Positions 34,728 through 45,585 of a DNA stretch of 64,000 bases are shown in pieces. The notes below the pieces were generated by a model. That model was given only the letters and a program-made list of their open reading frames with translations, ran no database searches and was not told the origin of the DNA. The stretch covers positions 223,690,006 through 223,754,005 of the forward strand of contig VDFB02373365.1 in NCBI GenBank assembly GCA_007258455.2, read 5' to 3'. The translations under genes and the position numbers were made by a program. The stretch comes from Sequoia sempervirens. Taxonomy: Eukaryota > Streptophyta > Pinopsida > Cupressales > Cupressaceae. The number at the start of each line of letters is the position of its first letter. The first letter of the stretch is position 1.

Positions 34728-35057
34728 ATTTTGGAAACCCATACTATTCATGACACATATAAGGTACAAGGGAATATTCTATATTCAATTATATCCTCTA
34801 CAATAATGGTGACCAATATAGTTTGATGATGTCTACCAACAATTCATAAACATATATTTCCATATGATTGTACAAAAATATTTGCCTCAATTTTTGTAAA
34901 CCCTTAAGAAAACTCTATTTTTTTCTCTAAACTCTATTATGCCTTATATGGATTTAAAGGTTTTTGTGCCTTCTAAACCCAACAATGAGATTTTTTCAGC
35001 ACCAAGATGCATTGTATAAAATCTCTTATCCAAAAATATCTAAAAAAGGGAAGAGAT
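34728..35057. other. AT-rich DNA beyond the 14-kb element, no gene
   Basis: Ends in AAAAAAGGGAAGAGAT directly before the LTR-like repeat at 35058, which could be a polypurine tract of an older element. Confidence 0.35.
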
Positions 35058-35393
35058 TGTAGAAATGGATCTCTAATACTACTTAAGAGTTTTTTATCAA
35101 CCCCATAATAGCCCAAGGATCATTTACAAATAAAACAACATTTACATGAGAGTGAAGTAATAAAAATATTATAAAACTAGAAAATTCATTAGATACAAAA
35201 TGAAATTTACAATATACAATAAATTAATGAATAATGATAAGGATGAAATCCTTAGACACACTAAGATCATGAAAAATGTCTTAATCATGATATAAAACAA
35301 AAATTAAATAAACTAAGTACACTTAAGTATTTAAGTGTGAATAGGATCTAGTTAGAAATTAGTTAGGTTATATACCATGTTCACACCAACACT
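35058..35393. repeat. LTR-like repeat, copy B
   Basis: Same orientation as 12242-12572. Ends ATATACCATGTTCACACCAA plus CA, as in copy A. See copy A for shared blocks. Confidence 0.6.
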
Positions 35394-37913
35394 TTGAATA
35401 ATTCAATGAGCATTGTGTTATAAATGAAGGAAACCACTATAGTATGAAAATCTAAAATTTTGTTACAAATTCAAAATTAAATTGTAGAACATCAATGGAG
35501 ATTTAACTTAACATGAACCAACAACAAAGACAACCAACAATACTCAAGACCCGTACACATAATACATAGATTTACACAGAGAAAATAGTTTTGGGTATAA
35601 AAATCCACCAAGAAAAGAGGTCAAGTCTATATTATCTTGATAAAAGATTACAATACCTTCATTTCCTTGAATTTTGAAGCCAATCTAATGGTTTTTGGTA
35701 CTTGTGAAACTTCTCATCATATCTCCATCTAAATCCCTCAATATATAGGCTCATGAAGGACCAAAATACCACCATAAAACATTACCATGGCTCAAAACAA
35801 GGTTCCAAAATTCCATGGTAAAATACATGTGACGCTTACATGCTAAACATAGTCTCTTACATGACTCTTACACCTATTTCACAATTTAATAAAAATAATC
35901 CCACTAATTTAGGCATCTAGCTTGCCATATAATCCCTATAAATTAAAGGATACTCTTACAAGTTGTTATAAACTAATAATATCTATGAAAATATTCTCTT
36001 AGTTTTTCATAGCCCTCCAAAAAAGTAGCTAATCATGATTTAACTCATCACCTCATAAATATAATAGGTAAATATTTTTTCTCTATTAGAGGCCCCCACA
36101 TCCCTTATGGGTGTATAAAGTAATAATGACCTGGAATATTTAAATACATGAAATTTACAAGGTGGATATCACCTTAATCCTAACACATTGCAAAATTGGA
36201 GAAAGATATGGGCACTATATCCCCTAGGTGCTAATTTATGTTTTAAAATCCCTATACAATGTTTAAAAACAAGTGGTAGATTGTTAAGAAGGTATGCTTT
36301 ACACATTATGTAATATTCTTATAAAATTAATCCCTCATGGAATGGAGCATTGTGTTGGAGAGGAATCTTTAAAATCCCTTTTTAAGATTGATCTTGGCAT
36401 TTGGAATGTCATCTATGACTTGGATGTTGCATTATGTAAGAGTATATATTGTGAGGGTTACATTATAATATTACTATGAATGGCATCTATCATGTGTAAG
36501 GTGTGAACTTGAACATCTATAATGAAAGAGTACATTATAAGAGCACTTATGATGGGATTAATAAGACATTGAAGAAATACATCCTTGACGAATTAAATTC
36601 AGCCACATGTCAAAGAATCTTGCAAGGTGAATTGTTTACACCAAATTGGAGTGTTTGGTTTGACAAGGTGAACTCCTTACTTGTAGGGGTCAAAGGAATC
36701 TATTTGGATTTCCGTAACTGTACTTGTGGGGTGGGGCACATGGGTTTGGTTGGAGGATTATGACCAAGGTTAGCAACCTATGGTTGGCTAATTTCCCCTA
36801 ATGGTTTTTTGTTTTCCTATAAATAAAATTTGTTTGGACATGCTTGTGTGATAGGTTTCTAGAGTAGGTACATGTTGTTAGGTTGATCTCATGATAAAGA
36901 ATACAAGACATCAAATCAAAATAAGTGAAATATTTCTTCATTGAAATCATTCTCTTTAATAATATATTGAGTGTTATGTTGTTGTTGGGCATCTTCCCAA
37001 AAGGGTTTCCTAGGGTATTATCTTGTGTTCATTTTTGTATGTCATTGATTAACATTATGTTGCAGAAGTCCTTTTAATAGACTATATTGTGGTCACAATC
37101 TAGTCCTAGATCCCAAAAACTTAAAATTTATGTTACAATCTTTTGATCAATAACCCAATTTCAAAATTCAAAATTCAAAATCTGAAATCTTTATCACATT
37201 ATATTTATAATCAACTTTATGTCAAATCCTAAAAAAAAACTAATATTCTCAATATTTTCAATCTTTTCTTTTTTAATATTAGTAAACTGATTTCAATCAA
37301 ATCTCAAATCATATTAATTTAAAATATAAATTCAATTGATTGATCATCCCTTCCATAAAGTGTATTTCATTTCCCTATGATATGTGAGATAATGACATGC
37401 ACTTGGGTGATGGGTTGTATTATTCACAAATTGAGTACATCATACTCCATGTGTTACATAATATAAATATAAAGTAGACACACCCCATGACGTCCTACCT
37501 TGTTTGTTTGTTACCACTATTACTTACAAAAATACATAGCCGTTTGCAATACATTAAGCATGGATTATGTAATTTTCCCATATGATATATGGCTGTATTA
37601 AATAGTGATTGATGTGGAGTGAAAGATACCACAAAAATATTGAAATTTGAAGAAAACCCAATGTGTTTTTTTTAAGGACTTATAAAATTATTTAGAATGT
37701 GTAAAGTGATAGAAGACCACCCAACTTGACCAACTCAATCAAAGTATGAGATTGTATAAATCCTTTATTTGTTCACAAGAAAAAGACACAAGATATCCAA
37801 AGGTTGTATTAGTAGAGGACAAGGTTGCATTACTTGGATCTATCTTTATGATATGATCTAGCTTAGAACTAGGTCATATGATATGATTTAGTTTGTAAAA
37901 AAAATAAAAAAAT
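35394..37913. other. no recognised gene; probable copia LTR scrap near 35560-35720
   Basis: The - strand near 35620 reads CTTGGTGGATTTTTATACCC followed by TTTTCTCTGTGTAAATC, a worn version of the GGGTTTCTCCACGTAAA-type phrase of plant copia LTRs. The remainder is AT-rich and shows only short chance frames. I see nothing in 36000-37900 that I can name. Confidence 0.35.
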
Positions 37914-37929
37914 TATTTGGTTTATTCTT

Positions 37930-38123
37930 TTTTTTTTCTTTTTTTTTTTGATTAGTAATGGGCATTTTTTAAGGTGTCTAACACTATTGTTGTTCAAATC
38001 TGCGAGCTCACCAGCCCAGTGAAAGCACAAAGCATGCAAGCGTAGCGGCCCAGTGGGGATTTGAACCTTGGTGGCAGCATCACCAAGCAAGTGTTTCAAC
38101 CATTGCATTATACAGGTCACCCC
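37930..38123 (-). mobile_element. tRNA-derived SINE
   Basis: Short retroposon on the - strand, ~194 bp. Near its 5' end lie a box-A-like TGGTTGAAACACTTG and, ~35 bases on, GGTTCAAATCC, a perfect match to the pol III box B consensus. The body ends in an A-rich tail, (A)11-G-(A)10, at 37960-37930. Flanking 16-bp duplications TATTTGGTTTATTCTT (37914-37929) and TATTTGACTTATTCTT (38124-38139) differ at two positions. No tRNA cloverleaf or acceptor end is evident, so it is a SINE and not a tRNA gene. Confidence 0.88.
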
Positions 38124-38139
38124 TATTTGACTTATTCTT

Positions 38140-38711
38140 AATCAAATTAAAATAAATAAATATCTTATCCCTCAAGTCCATTACTTCTATTATTTTGTTT
38201 ATTTAAATCTCATTCATTACCACTTTATCATTCTAATTAGATCTAGATAAATGTAAGAGGAGATATGGTGCAGAATTTTTTTTATTTCCTCAAAATATAA
38301 ATTTTGGATTTATAAAGTAGTTATTTAATTTGATAAAAATAAGTTTATAATAAATATATTAAATGACTAAAAGATTAAAATGTAACTAAATATTTATTTT
38401 ACTAATTTAAATGAAAAAATATTAGTATAGATATTTTAAATTGTCAAAAAGAATTATTTTATTCATTTAAGAATTTGTATATATATAGATAGTTCTATTT
38501 TATTTACGTTTATTTTATTTTTATTTGAAGAGTTATTTTACTTTTATATATGTAACTTTTAATTTTACTTTTCAAATAATCATTGTTCATTATTTTGGTA
38601 AAAAAAATATTATATTTTTATTTTCAAAAGTGTAGTAAATATTACTTATATGTTATTTTTAAATTTATGCTTATTACTAGACATTAATTATTTCGCATGT
38701 AAATGGTTATC
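38140..38711. other. AT-rich DNA without a gene
   Basis: Very AT-rich (runs of TTTTATTT). Nothing recognisable. Serves as insertion target for the next element. Confidence 0.5.
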
Positions 38712-39144
38712 AAAATTAGGTTAATCAAGTGAGAGGTTGGGTGGGCTCCCCCTCCCTCCCTTCTTTTTCTCATCTCCGCACTGACGTGCTAGGAGGGCCA
38801 ACTGGGAGTTGAGGTGGCGAAAAGGAAGGGGCTAAGGGGGACGCAAAAGAGTGTGACTAGGAGGCTAGTCACATGATGGAGGCGACAATTATCTTCCAAA
38901 AGCTCGAGGATGTCGTAGGCATCATTCCCTGAAGTTCGTTTAATGCTGATTAAATTTGGCACGTGTGGAGAGAAGTAATTAGCAAGGATGGTGGCGGGTT
39001 AGTACATGGCAATAATCGAACTGTAAAGTTTAAGTGGGCAATTCATCTCCTTAATTCCATTCATTTGTGTTGATTATATCGGTTAGTGGTGATTTTAGTG
39101 GTGGACTCTAGTAGCGGAATTTATTTGTTCTAGAGGTGGTGTTC

Positions 39145-39276
39145 ATGGCGAAGCGTTTTCGCTTTGTCATCGAAGTCTCTATGGATGGCGTGGCGAATTT
39201 TGGGGTGGACACACCAATCTCTCTGAAATCTTCGGCTAGACAAGCCTCCTTCAGAGAAGTTAAAACCAATGACTGA
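39145..39276 (+). pseudogene. small ORF at 5' part of the poly-A-tailed derivative
   Basis: ATG opens MAKRFRFVIEVSMDGVANFG and ends after 43 codons at TGA (39274-39276). The ATGACTGA context also contains an overlapping ATG in another frame (MTEVDSHKQGPVSLG...). This stretch and the longer ORF behind it may be one original protein split by a frameshift. No known domain. Confidence 0.4.
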
Positions 39277-39842
39277 AGTGGATTCTCACAAACAAGGACC
39301 CGTTAGTCTTGGTGGCAACAAAAATGATCCTGGGAGCTGGTCATTTGGCTAACAAGGAGTTCGGCAGGGACAATCTTCACATCTCTTCCCGATTTTTGGC
39401 ATCTCTTTTGGAAAACGGTGAGTCCAAGGTCGTGGCTAAACTGTTGTTGGTTAAGATGTTTTGCAAGGATCTGTTGGGAGGGGTAAATGAGGTGTTGAGT
39501 TTTGTTGTGGAGGGCAGAGGTGTTCCAATGCCGAGTGACTTTGCAGCTATTCAAGGTTCGGACAAGACCGTAAAGCTTTTCCTGTTCCTTCTTGACTTGA
39601 GCGGTCCGACGTTGAGCAGACATAGGATGGTGGCGGTGGTGGCCATCGAATTCCTGAAGAAATTGTTCGACCTGATGGCCGTGGGTGATGTCGAGTGGGT
39701 AAAAGTCTTTAAATATTTTGATGTTTTAAATATTTTTTGTGAATGCCTTTATGTAGATGTTGGTTCTGGTAGTTTTTTAGAGTTTATCTCTATGGTCCAA
39801 TGGCGTCTTTTAGTCTCGGGGTTTATAATTTCGGTCTCTTAA
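39273..39842 (+). CDS. unrecognised ~190-residue ORF in the poly-A-tailed derivative
   Basis: Longest uninterrupted + strand frame in this part of the window: open from 39273, first ATG at 39309, stop at 39840. The protein is mainly helical in composition, with hydrophobic segments (FLASLLENGESKVVAKLLLV, KTVKLFLFLLDLSGP, VVAIEFLKKLFDLMAVGDVE) and no membrane-length run. I do not recognise a family. It has no zinc knuckle, RT or endonuclease motif. G/C content is above that of flanking DNA. It could be a LINE ORF1-type protein truncated by internal deletion, or a retrocopied host gene fragment. Downstream, 39864-40112 is Trp/Gly-rich read-through of GT-rich 3' untranslated sequence. Confidence 0.5.
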   Translation: MKWILTNKDPLVLVATKMILGAGHLANKEFGRDNLHISSRFLASLLENGESKVVAKLLLVKMFCKDLLGGVNEVLSFVVEGRGVPMPSDFAAIQGSDKTVKLFLFLLDLSGPTLSRHRMVAVVAIEFLKKLFDLMAVGDVEWVKVFKYFDVLNIFCECLYVDVGSGSFLEFISMVQWRLLVSGFIISVS

Positions 39843-40400
39843 TGGCCAGTTTGGGAATTTTGGGTGACTGGGACTTGTATGTTCAGGGTCAGGGCCGAAC
39901 CTTTATGGCCTTTTGGGTTGGTATTTGGCTTTGATGGCGGGGTGGTGGTTTCTAGATGGAGGGGTCTCCTGTTTTTGGTTGGTTGGGTCTCATTTTGGCC
40001 GTCTTTGGGGTGGTTTTCTAGTATTGGTGGTAGGATGGGTTTTTTGGTAATTAATGGTGGAAGCTTTTCCTATGTTTGCAGATGGTTGTACTTTTTTTTA
40101 TCTAATATATAAATCAAACTTGTGTATCAAAAAAAAATTAGGTTAATCAATTTTTATGCACACGGTCACAACATGAGACTCCTTGTCACTATAAAATATC
40201 TCTTGGTAGAACGATAAAATATATTTTAAATACAATATAAGGAAAATAATATAATAGGTCCATTGATGATATTAAAGGTTTGTATTTAGTGAGTAGGTTT
40301 TCAACACCTTAACTATACATAAATTAAATTGCAAACTATTAACTCTTATAAATTAATTTAATCTTTTTATAATAAAATAAAAGATCCCCTCACATGCCAA

Positions 40401-40583
40401 TAGTGGCGTAGTGTGATGGTTAAGTTATGGTGTTGTTCATGTCATCAAGGTTCAAACCCCATTGGGGTGTTATTGTTGAATGTTTATATGAGAGATGAGG
40501 TCCCCCATTTGTGACCTCACTGGTTCATAGCTTTGGGTCAATATTGTTTCCTATTTATGGGCTCCTCGCACCATTTTTTTTTT
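40401..40583 (+). mobile_element. second tRNA-derived SINE-like unit
   Basis: GTGTGATGGTTAAGTTATGG (box-A-like) followed ~25 bases later by GGTTCAAACCCC, a perfect box B. The ~180-bp body ends in a T run at 40574-40583. The boundary on the right abuts GC-rich AACTAGGGGGTATCCCCGCC, whose reverse complement ends in an A run and resembles a LINE/SINE tail on the other strand. The T run may therefore belong to that second unit. No target duplication was found. Confidence 0.6.
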
Positions 40584-40751
40584 AACTAGGGGGTATCCCC
40601 GCCACCCAACCCAGCGCCCAACCCTGTTGAAAAATGAGGTGTTTTCTTCTAGCTTAATACTCTGTAAAACTTTAATATTGCTGATCTAAGTAAGACTTTT
40701 CTTTGTTACATATATTCTTTGTGGGTGATTATCTTGATTAATCCATTTTAC

Positions 40752-41282
40752 TGTTGTAGAATGTAGAGAGAAGATGATAGAAGAACTAGACAGGATATTA
40801 TAAAGATTACACAAGATGTACCGTGGAGAAACCCTTTCATAAAAAAACTCCACCAAGAATTATTCTATTATTCAATCTTTGAATTACAATAGCTCCAATT
40901 CTTGCTTGAGAATGCTTCTTCTGTCTTTACCAATCTTCTTCACACCTGCAATAACAATTATTAAAACTCTATTCAACTTGAATGAGATATAGAGACAATA
41001 TGCAACCTTGTAATTTCCAAATGGTGATAATTACAATGCACAAGCTCAAGCCCTTGAAAAGGTAATGCCATATTCCTTCAAGTTGAGTTATTCAATGAAG
41101 ACTAAAGCTACAACATGTGCATCATGCATTTGGGTGTCCCAAACCGAAGCTACAACTTCTCCTTCACTTCGGTGATAATTCCAAAGCTATTCCTCAAAGA
41201 TGGCGCCCACAATTAAAGCTACATAACTGAGCCTTTAGAAATATCTATCATGCATTGGAGTTAATTCCAATAAAGAATCTTG
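40752..41282 (-). mobile_element. Ty1/copia LTR fragment (probable)
   Basis: The - strand contains CTTGGTGGAGTTTTTTTATG then AAGGGTTTCTCCACGGTAC. The GGGTTTCTCCACG phrase is typical of plant copia LTRs and also occurs in the LTR at 58561-58957. The right end on the - strand is CTACAACA at 40752. The start is lost in the gap at 41283. Confidence 0.45.
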
Positions 41283-41382
41283 NNNNNNNNNNNNNNNNNN
41301 NNNNNNNNNNNNNNNNNNNNNNNNNNNNNNNNNNNNNNNNNNNNNNNNNNNNNNNNNNNNNNNNNNNNNNNNNNNNNNNNNN
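41283..41382. other. assembly gap, 100 N
   Basis: Exactly 100 N, a conventional scaffold gap of unknown true size. Features on the two sides may not be adjacent. Confidence 0.98.
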
Positions 41383-41721
41383 TTGGTAGCGGAGAGGGAT
41401 GCACTTAGACGATGGGCACTAGAGGCCGAGGGTGTGGCATAGAGACTCATGGGTACCATTGAGAGTACATCATTACGAGAGGCCATTGCAGAGGGATTTG
41501 AGGTAGCCAAGGAGGCCGAGTACTACAGAGTCAGGTATGAGGAGTTGTGTCCTCCCAAGCATCGAGAGCCTTTTCCACGATCACATAGCAGGACTAGGAG
41601 CAGGTCACAGACACGTACACAGAGCATGGGAGTGACTAGGCCTCGGCGGGATCCGGACGCAAGTACCAATGGCAGGCCACCTCCATCTGGACCAGCTCCA
41701 TTATGGGCATCGACCAGCTAG
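41383..41721 (+). pseudogene. C-terminal end of an unrecognised transposon-like protein
   Basis: The frame is open from the gap edge: LVAERDALRRWALEAEGVA, then a TAG, then RLMGTIESTSLREAIAEGFE and VAKEAEYYRVRYEELCPPK. These are helical, Glu/Arg-rich and suit a coiled coil. The end is an RS-rich and Pro-rich tail (SHSRTRSRSQTRTQSMG, RPPPSGPAPLWASTS), stopping at 41719. GC content drops abruptly after the stop. Composition resembles C-termini of repetitive plant element proteins, but I cannot name the family. The N-terminus is in or beyond the gap. Confidence 0.5.
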
Positions 41722-42079
41722 CCTTGTGATGTATATCATTTTCTTGGAGCCTATATATGCCATTTTTTTATCATATCCTATGTATTTCCCTTTGGACTGG
41801 TGTAGTTTCTTTGGACATTGGACATTTGTATCATTTTTGATGAGTGATGATATGCAGCGGTGATGATTTTTGTTGACGTGATGTGCATCTATGAGATGAT
41901 TTATATGATGAGTATCATGCATTTATTTCTATATGCTATGGATTTTTGGTATGCATTTGAATGATTTGACGACTAACATGATATGCAGGATGATTTTTGG
42001 TTTTATGATGATTGACGATGCGTATTAATGATGTCATGCAGGTGGATGACTTATGATGTGATTGTGAAGATATGTCATG

Positions 42080-43060
42080 GGATATTTGATATGTTGTATG
42101 AAAAAAATGTTATTTGAAAAATGATATGAAGATGTATGTATGGAATGTTTGTTTTTTTTGGATTTTCAAATGGAAATAAATAATGATGATATGATAGAAA
42201 ATGAATTTTGTGGTTATGATATGTGTTATGAATTTGTAATATGAATGGATATGAAAATGATAGGATGAGATGAATATAATGCGATAAATGATAAAAAAAT
42301 GAAATGGTTAATGATAAATGAGATGTATGGTAAGATGATAAATGATATGTTGTGAAATGTATTGATGTGATGAAAGGATAAATGATAACGAGCAGAAATG
42401 ATATGTAATGAAATGAAAGATAATGATAATGATTAACGTTAATGGAAATAATAAATGATAAGTGAAATGATAAAATGATAATAAAATGATAAGTGAAATG
42501 ATAAGTGAAATGATAAATGATATGTAATGAAATGAAATGATATGAGAGATGATATTAAATGATATGATAAATGATAAGTGAAATGGAATTGAAATGATTA
42601 ATGATATGCAATGATAATGAAATGAAAATGATGAATGATAAATGAAATGATAAAATGATAATGACAAATGGAATGATAAAATGATAATGACTTTGAATGA
42701 TATGAAATGGTAATGATAAAATGATAATGAAATGATAATGACTTTGAATTATATGAAATGGTAATGATAAGTGAAATGAAATGGTAATGAGATGATATGA
42801 AATGATAAATGATAAGTGAAATGAAATGGAAATGATAAATGATAAGTGAAATGATAAAATGATAATGAAATGATAAGTGAAATGATAAATGATAAATGAA
42901 ATGATAATGACTTTGAATGATATGAAATGGTAATGATAAGTGAAATGAAATGGTAATGAAATGATATGAAATGATAAATGATATGCAATGAAATGAAAGA
43001 ACATGAAATGATAATGAAATGATGAATGATAACGAAAATGAGAGGTGATAATGAAACAAA
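42080..43060. repeat. degenerate ATGATA/AATGAA simple-sequence array, ~1 kb
   Basis: Long run of variants of GATGATAAATGAAATGATAA with almost no C on the + strand. Sub-blocks such as ATGATAATGACTTTGAATGA recur at about 42680, 42735 and 42900, so there is higher-order duplication. Long open frames on the - strand (Ser/Phe/His/Ile-rich) are artefacts of this composition. Confidence 0.9.
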
Positions 43061-43179
43061 TGTCTGAATGTCCTCCACAAATAGTCCAAAGAGACATGAC
43101 AACCGTTGACGTTATTGTTAGCCCTTTAGAAAAACAAACTCTGATGCAAATCCGGTATGCAGATATATGTACACTGATC

Positions 43180-43640
43180 TAAAATGAAATGCATCTAAAA
43201 TGAAGTAAACCAATCGTTGAGCCTTTTGGTAGCTTTCTTGGATCATCATAGAGTGTTAAAATGTTGGAAGTATGTACAAGCATCAGAGGGTAAATTAGCA
43301 CCAATGATGACCTGAGTACAACTTTCATGATTTTGATATAGCAAGCGAACACAAGCATCGAGGTATAATTGAACTGAGATGACCTGAGCATTTCTTGCAT
43401 AAACAGACAAAGACTAACCACTGTCTGCTTGCAAATGTGGAACTGTCATCGATGATATTGCTTTGGAAATCATGTCCCGCAACATATTTGCAACAGATAG
43501 ATAGTTAACCTCCAAACAGCAGACAAAGAAAAATATCCTCTTTCCTTGCCACTCTAGTTTAGTACATCCTCGAGTGTACTCTAGAGAGATGATATCAAAA
43601 TCTAAACAACCATAGTTCAAAATGAAAAACTATTATTCCA
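43180..43640 (-). pseudogene. unrecognised protein-like remnant with a 69-bp duplication
   Basis: The - strand from about 43620 reads GCTKLEWQGKRIFFFVCCLE, VNYLSVANMLRDMISKAISS, MTVPHLQADSG, TAG, SLSVYARNAQVISVQLYLDA, CVRLLYQNHESCTQVIIGAN and LPSDACTYFQHFNTL. The CTCAGGTCATC...GATGCTTGT segment occurs twice with a 69-base offset (43309 and 43378). It may be 3' sequence of the neighbouring Tat-type element or captured coding DNA. I do not recognise it. Confidence 0.35.
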
Positions 43641-43800
43641 AACATTATTCAGATTTTAGATCATCCAGATACGAGTCATGATATGGTTCTTGCTGAAAAC
43701 TGTTGTGGAATGGATTGATGATTGGATAGTTTGTTCATGTGATTTGATTTGGTTGTTTGTTTTCACGATTTGATTTGATGTCCTTGTCTAGTTGTTTTCT

Positions 43801-44186
43801 AAAAAATTGATTTGCCCCCAGTATGTCAATGTTTGCCCCCAGTATTGACACAACTTGCTGGAATGAATATGTACAATAATTAAGCCATGGTAAGACGTTA
43901 TCGCTCAAGGCAAATGATGATAGCAAGATGCTGGTATGGACCTAAGATGAGGGGAAGATGCATGGAAAGGAAGGCTAAAAAGCCAAGTGCAGAACATGAA
44001 TTAATAGAGGGAGAGCTACAAATGGTGTATGTTTGCCAGATTTTCACTATTTGTTTTTATTGCATTTTTCTTGTCAATAGACTGCCTGTTTGCTAGATTT
44101 CCACACTAAAGACGATTTTTTCTTGAATTTTGCACTTTCCTGCTTGTTTTTACCTTTCAGAATTTTTCTAGATGATGATAGCTAAC
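43801..44186 (-). other. 3' untranslated region with duplicated polypurine-like tract
   Basis: TTGACATACTGGGGGCAAA occurs twice in tandem on the - strand (about 43810-43856). GGGGGCAAA-type tracts prime plus-strand synthesis in related elements. No TG-starting LTR follows. Confidence 0.5.
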
Positions 44187-45444
44187 TTAAATATAATATT
44201 TCTTGAGATGCATGCTATTGATGGGTTTGTCAAACAGGTCCCCTTCTGGCGTTGATAGTTTGTAGGCTCCTAAACCATAGACTGCAATAACCACATAAGG
44301 ACCTAGCCAATTTGGTTCAAACTTTCCTTTCTTTTCTCTGTCTTGCTGATTATGTGGGTTCTCTTTCAGCACCAGATCACCCACCTGAAAGGTACATGGC
44401 TTTACCTTGTTGTTGTAGCTATGAGACATCATCCGCTATATGCTTTCAAATGGTCACCGCTTGTCTCTTTTCATCTAAGAGTTCTAGTTCTTGAGTCGGG
44501 AACTCTGTATTCATCATCTGTTGTGAGGCCCTTCAACGATACTCTAAGTGATGGGATTTCAACTTCTAGAAGTAAGATGGCTTCGGCTCCATAGACAAGA
44601 GAAAATGGCATTGCTCCTATTGGTGTTCGAATACTGGTTCTGTAGGCCCATAAGGCGCGTGATTGAGTTGAACATGCCAATCTTTCCCTCAATCATTCAC
44701 ATTCTTCAAAAAATTTAGTATTGTTTTATTTGAGGCCTCTGCTTGGCCATTCCCTTGTGGATAGTAGGGTGTAGAATATCTGTGTTGAATGTGAAATTTC
44801 TCACAAAGTTCATCAACATCCTAATTCTTAAACTATCGTCCATTATCAGTAATAATGGTGTTGGGAATGCCATACTGGAAAATAATATAGTTTAGTATGA
44901 ACGATGATATTTGTTTGCTGGTAACTTTAGTGAGAGGGACTGCCTCAATCCACTTGGTAAAATATTTTGTAGCTGTGATGATGAATTTATGCCCGTTCGA
45001 TGAGGAAGGATGAACCTTGCCTACCAGATCTAATCCCCATTGAGAGAATGGCCAAGTTGGTGTAAATGGTTGAAGTTCTTGTGCAGGAGCATGAATGAGA
45101 TTCCCATGAATTTGACATTTTGAGCATGTTTTCACAAAAGTGAATGATTCTCTCTCATTATAGGCCGAGTAACCCATTCTAATCAATTCTTCTTGATGCG
45201 TTTAGTCCAATTTGAATGAGTACCACAAATACCGAATTCATGAACTTCTGCAAAGCCACGAGACTTCGCACAATGCTCGCAGACATCTGGTGCAGAGTAC
45301 CACTGGTACACAGCCGATAAATGGTGTCAACAATAAGATGTAGCTGAGTGATTGGGAATGTACCAGCTGGCCGCGGATAAATCGTGGTAAGACGCCGTTT
45401 TTAGGTAGGCATAAATCTTGCCATACCAAGGTGAACGATCCCAT
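44187..45444 (-). pseudogene. Tat-type integrase
   Basis: DDE integrase. FVKTCSKCQIHGNLIHAPAQ holds the end of the zinc-binding domain. WPFSQWGLDLVGKVHPSSSN carries the first catalytic Asp and GIPNTIITDNGR the second, followed by a TAG at 44833-44835 where Gln is expected. The following stretch (44830-44700) reads [20 protein letters not shown] with the catalytic Glu. HALWAYRTSIRTPIGAMPFS and LVYGAEAILLLEVEIPSLRV are family-typical. The C-terminal part (44432-44187) reads FQVGDLVLKENPHNQQDREK, KFEPNWLGPYVV and SMHLKKYYI. Two frame changes are present after the core. The catalytic triad is intact, but the gene is broken. No chromodomain is visible. Confidence 0.9.
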
Positions 45445-45585
45445 GGCAAAATGGATTTGATTTCTTCGGGTGTGTCATATAGGCTGGTAAATGATTGTTC
45501 CACCGTAGTTCATAGTTTAGTTCGGAAGCCTTCGGAAGAAATAAGATGCGATCGGTAGGCTATGAAGGGCCAATCAAGCGAGCAT

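Larger units (their letters stand above)
38729..40133 (+). mobile_element. poly-A-tailed non-LTR derivative, 1.4 kb, perfect 17-bp target duplication
   Basis: Flanked by identical 17-bp repeats AAAATTAGGTTAATCAA (38712-38728 and 40134-40150). Its 3' end is TTGTGTATC followed by a short A run merging with the duplication. The 5' end is GC-rich (GGTTGGGTGGGCTCCCCCTC). It contrasts sharply with the AT-rich surroundings. It encodes no endonuclease or RT, so it was mobilised in trans by a LINE-type machinery. It could be a non-autonomous LINE derivative or a processed transcript copy. The intact duplication suggests a comparatively recent event. Confidence 0.85.

Noticed and set aside
37990..38110. 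Possible tRNA gene on the - strand (perfect box B)
   Set aside because: No cloverleaf or acceptor stem. It has an A-rich tail and a target duplication, so it is a SINE.
39273..39842. Intact host gene
   Set aside because: It sits inside a poly-A-tailed insertion with target duplication and no introns or promoter, so it is a retroposed or element ORF.
42308..43102. Several 117-180-residue - strand frames rich in Ser, Phe, His and Ile
   Set aside because: They lie wholly in the ATGATA simple repeat, and all three - strand frames are open at once. This is a composition artefact.
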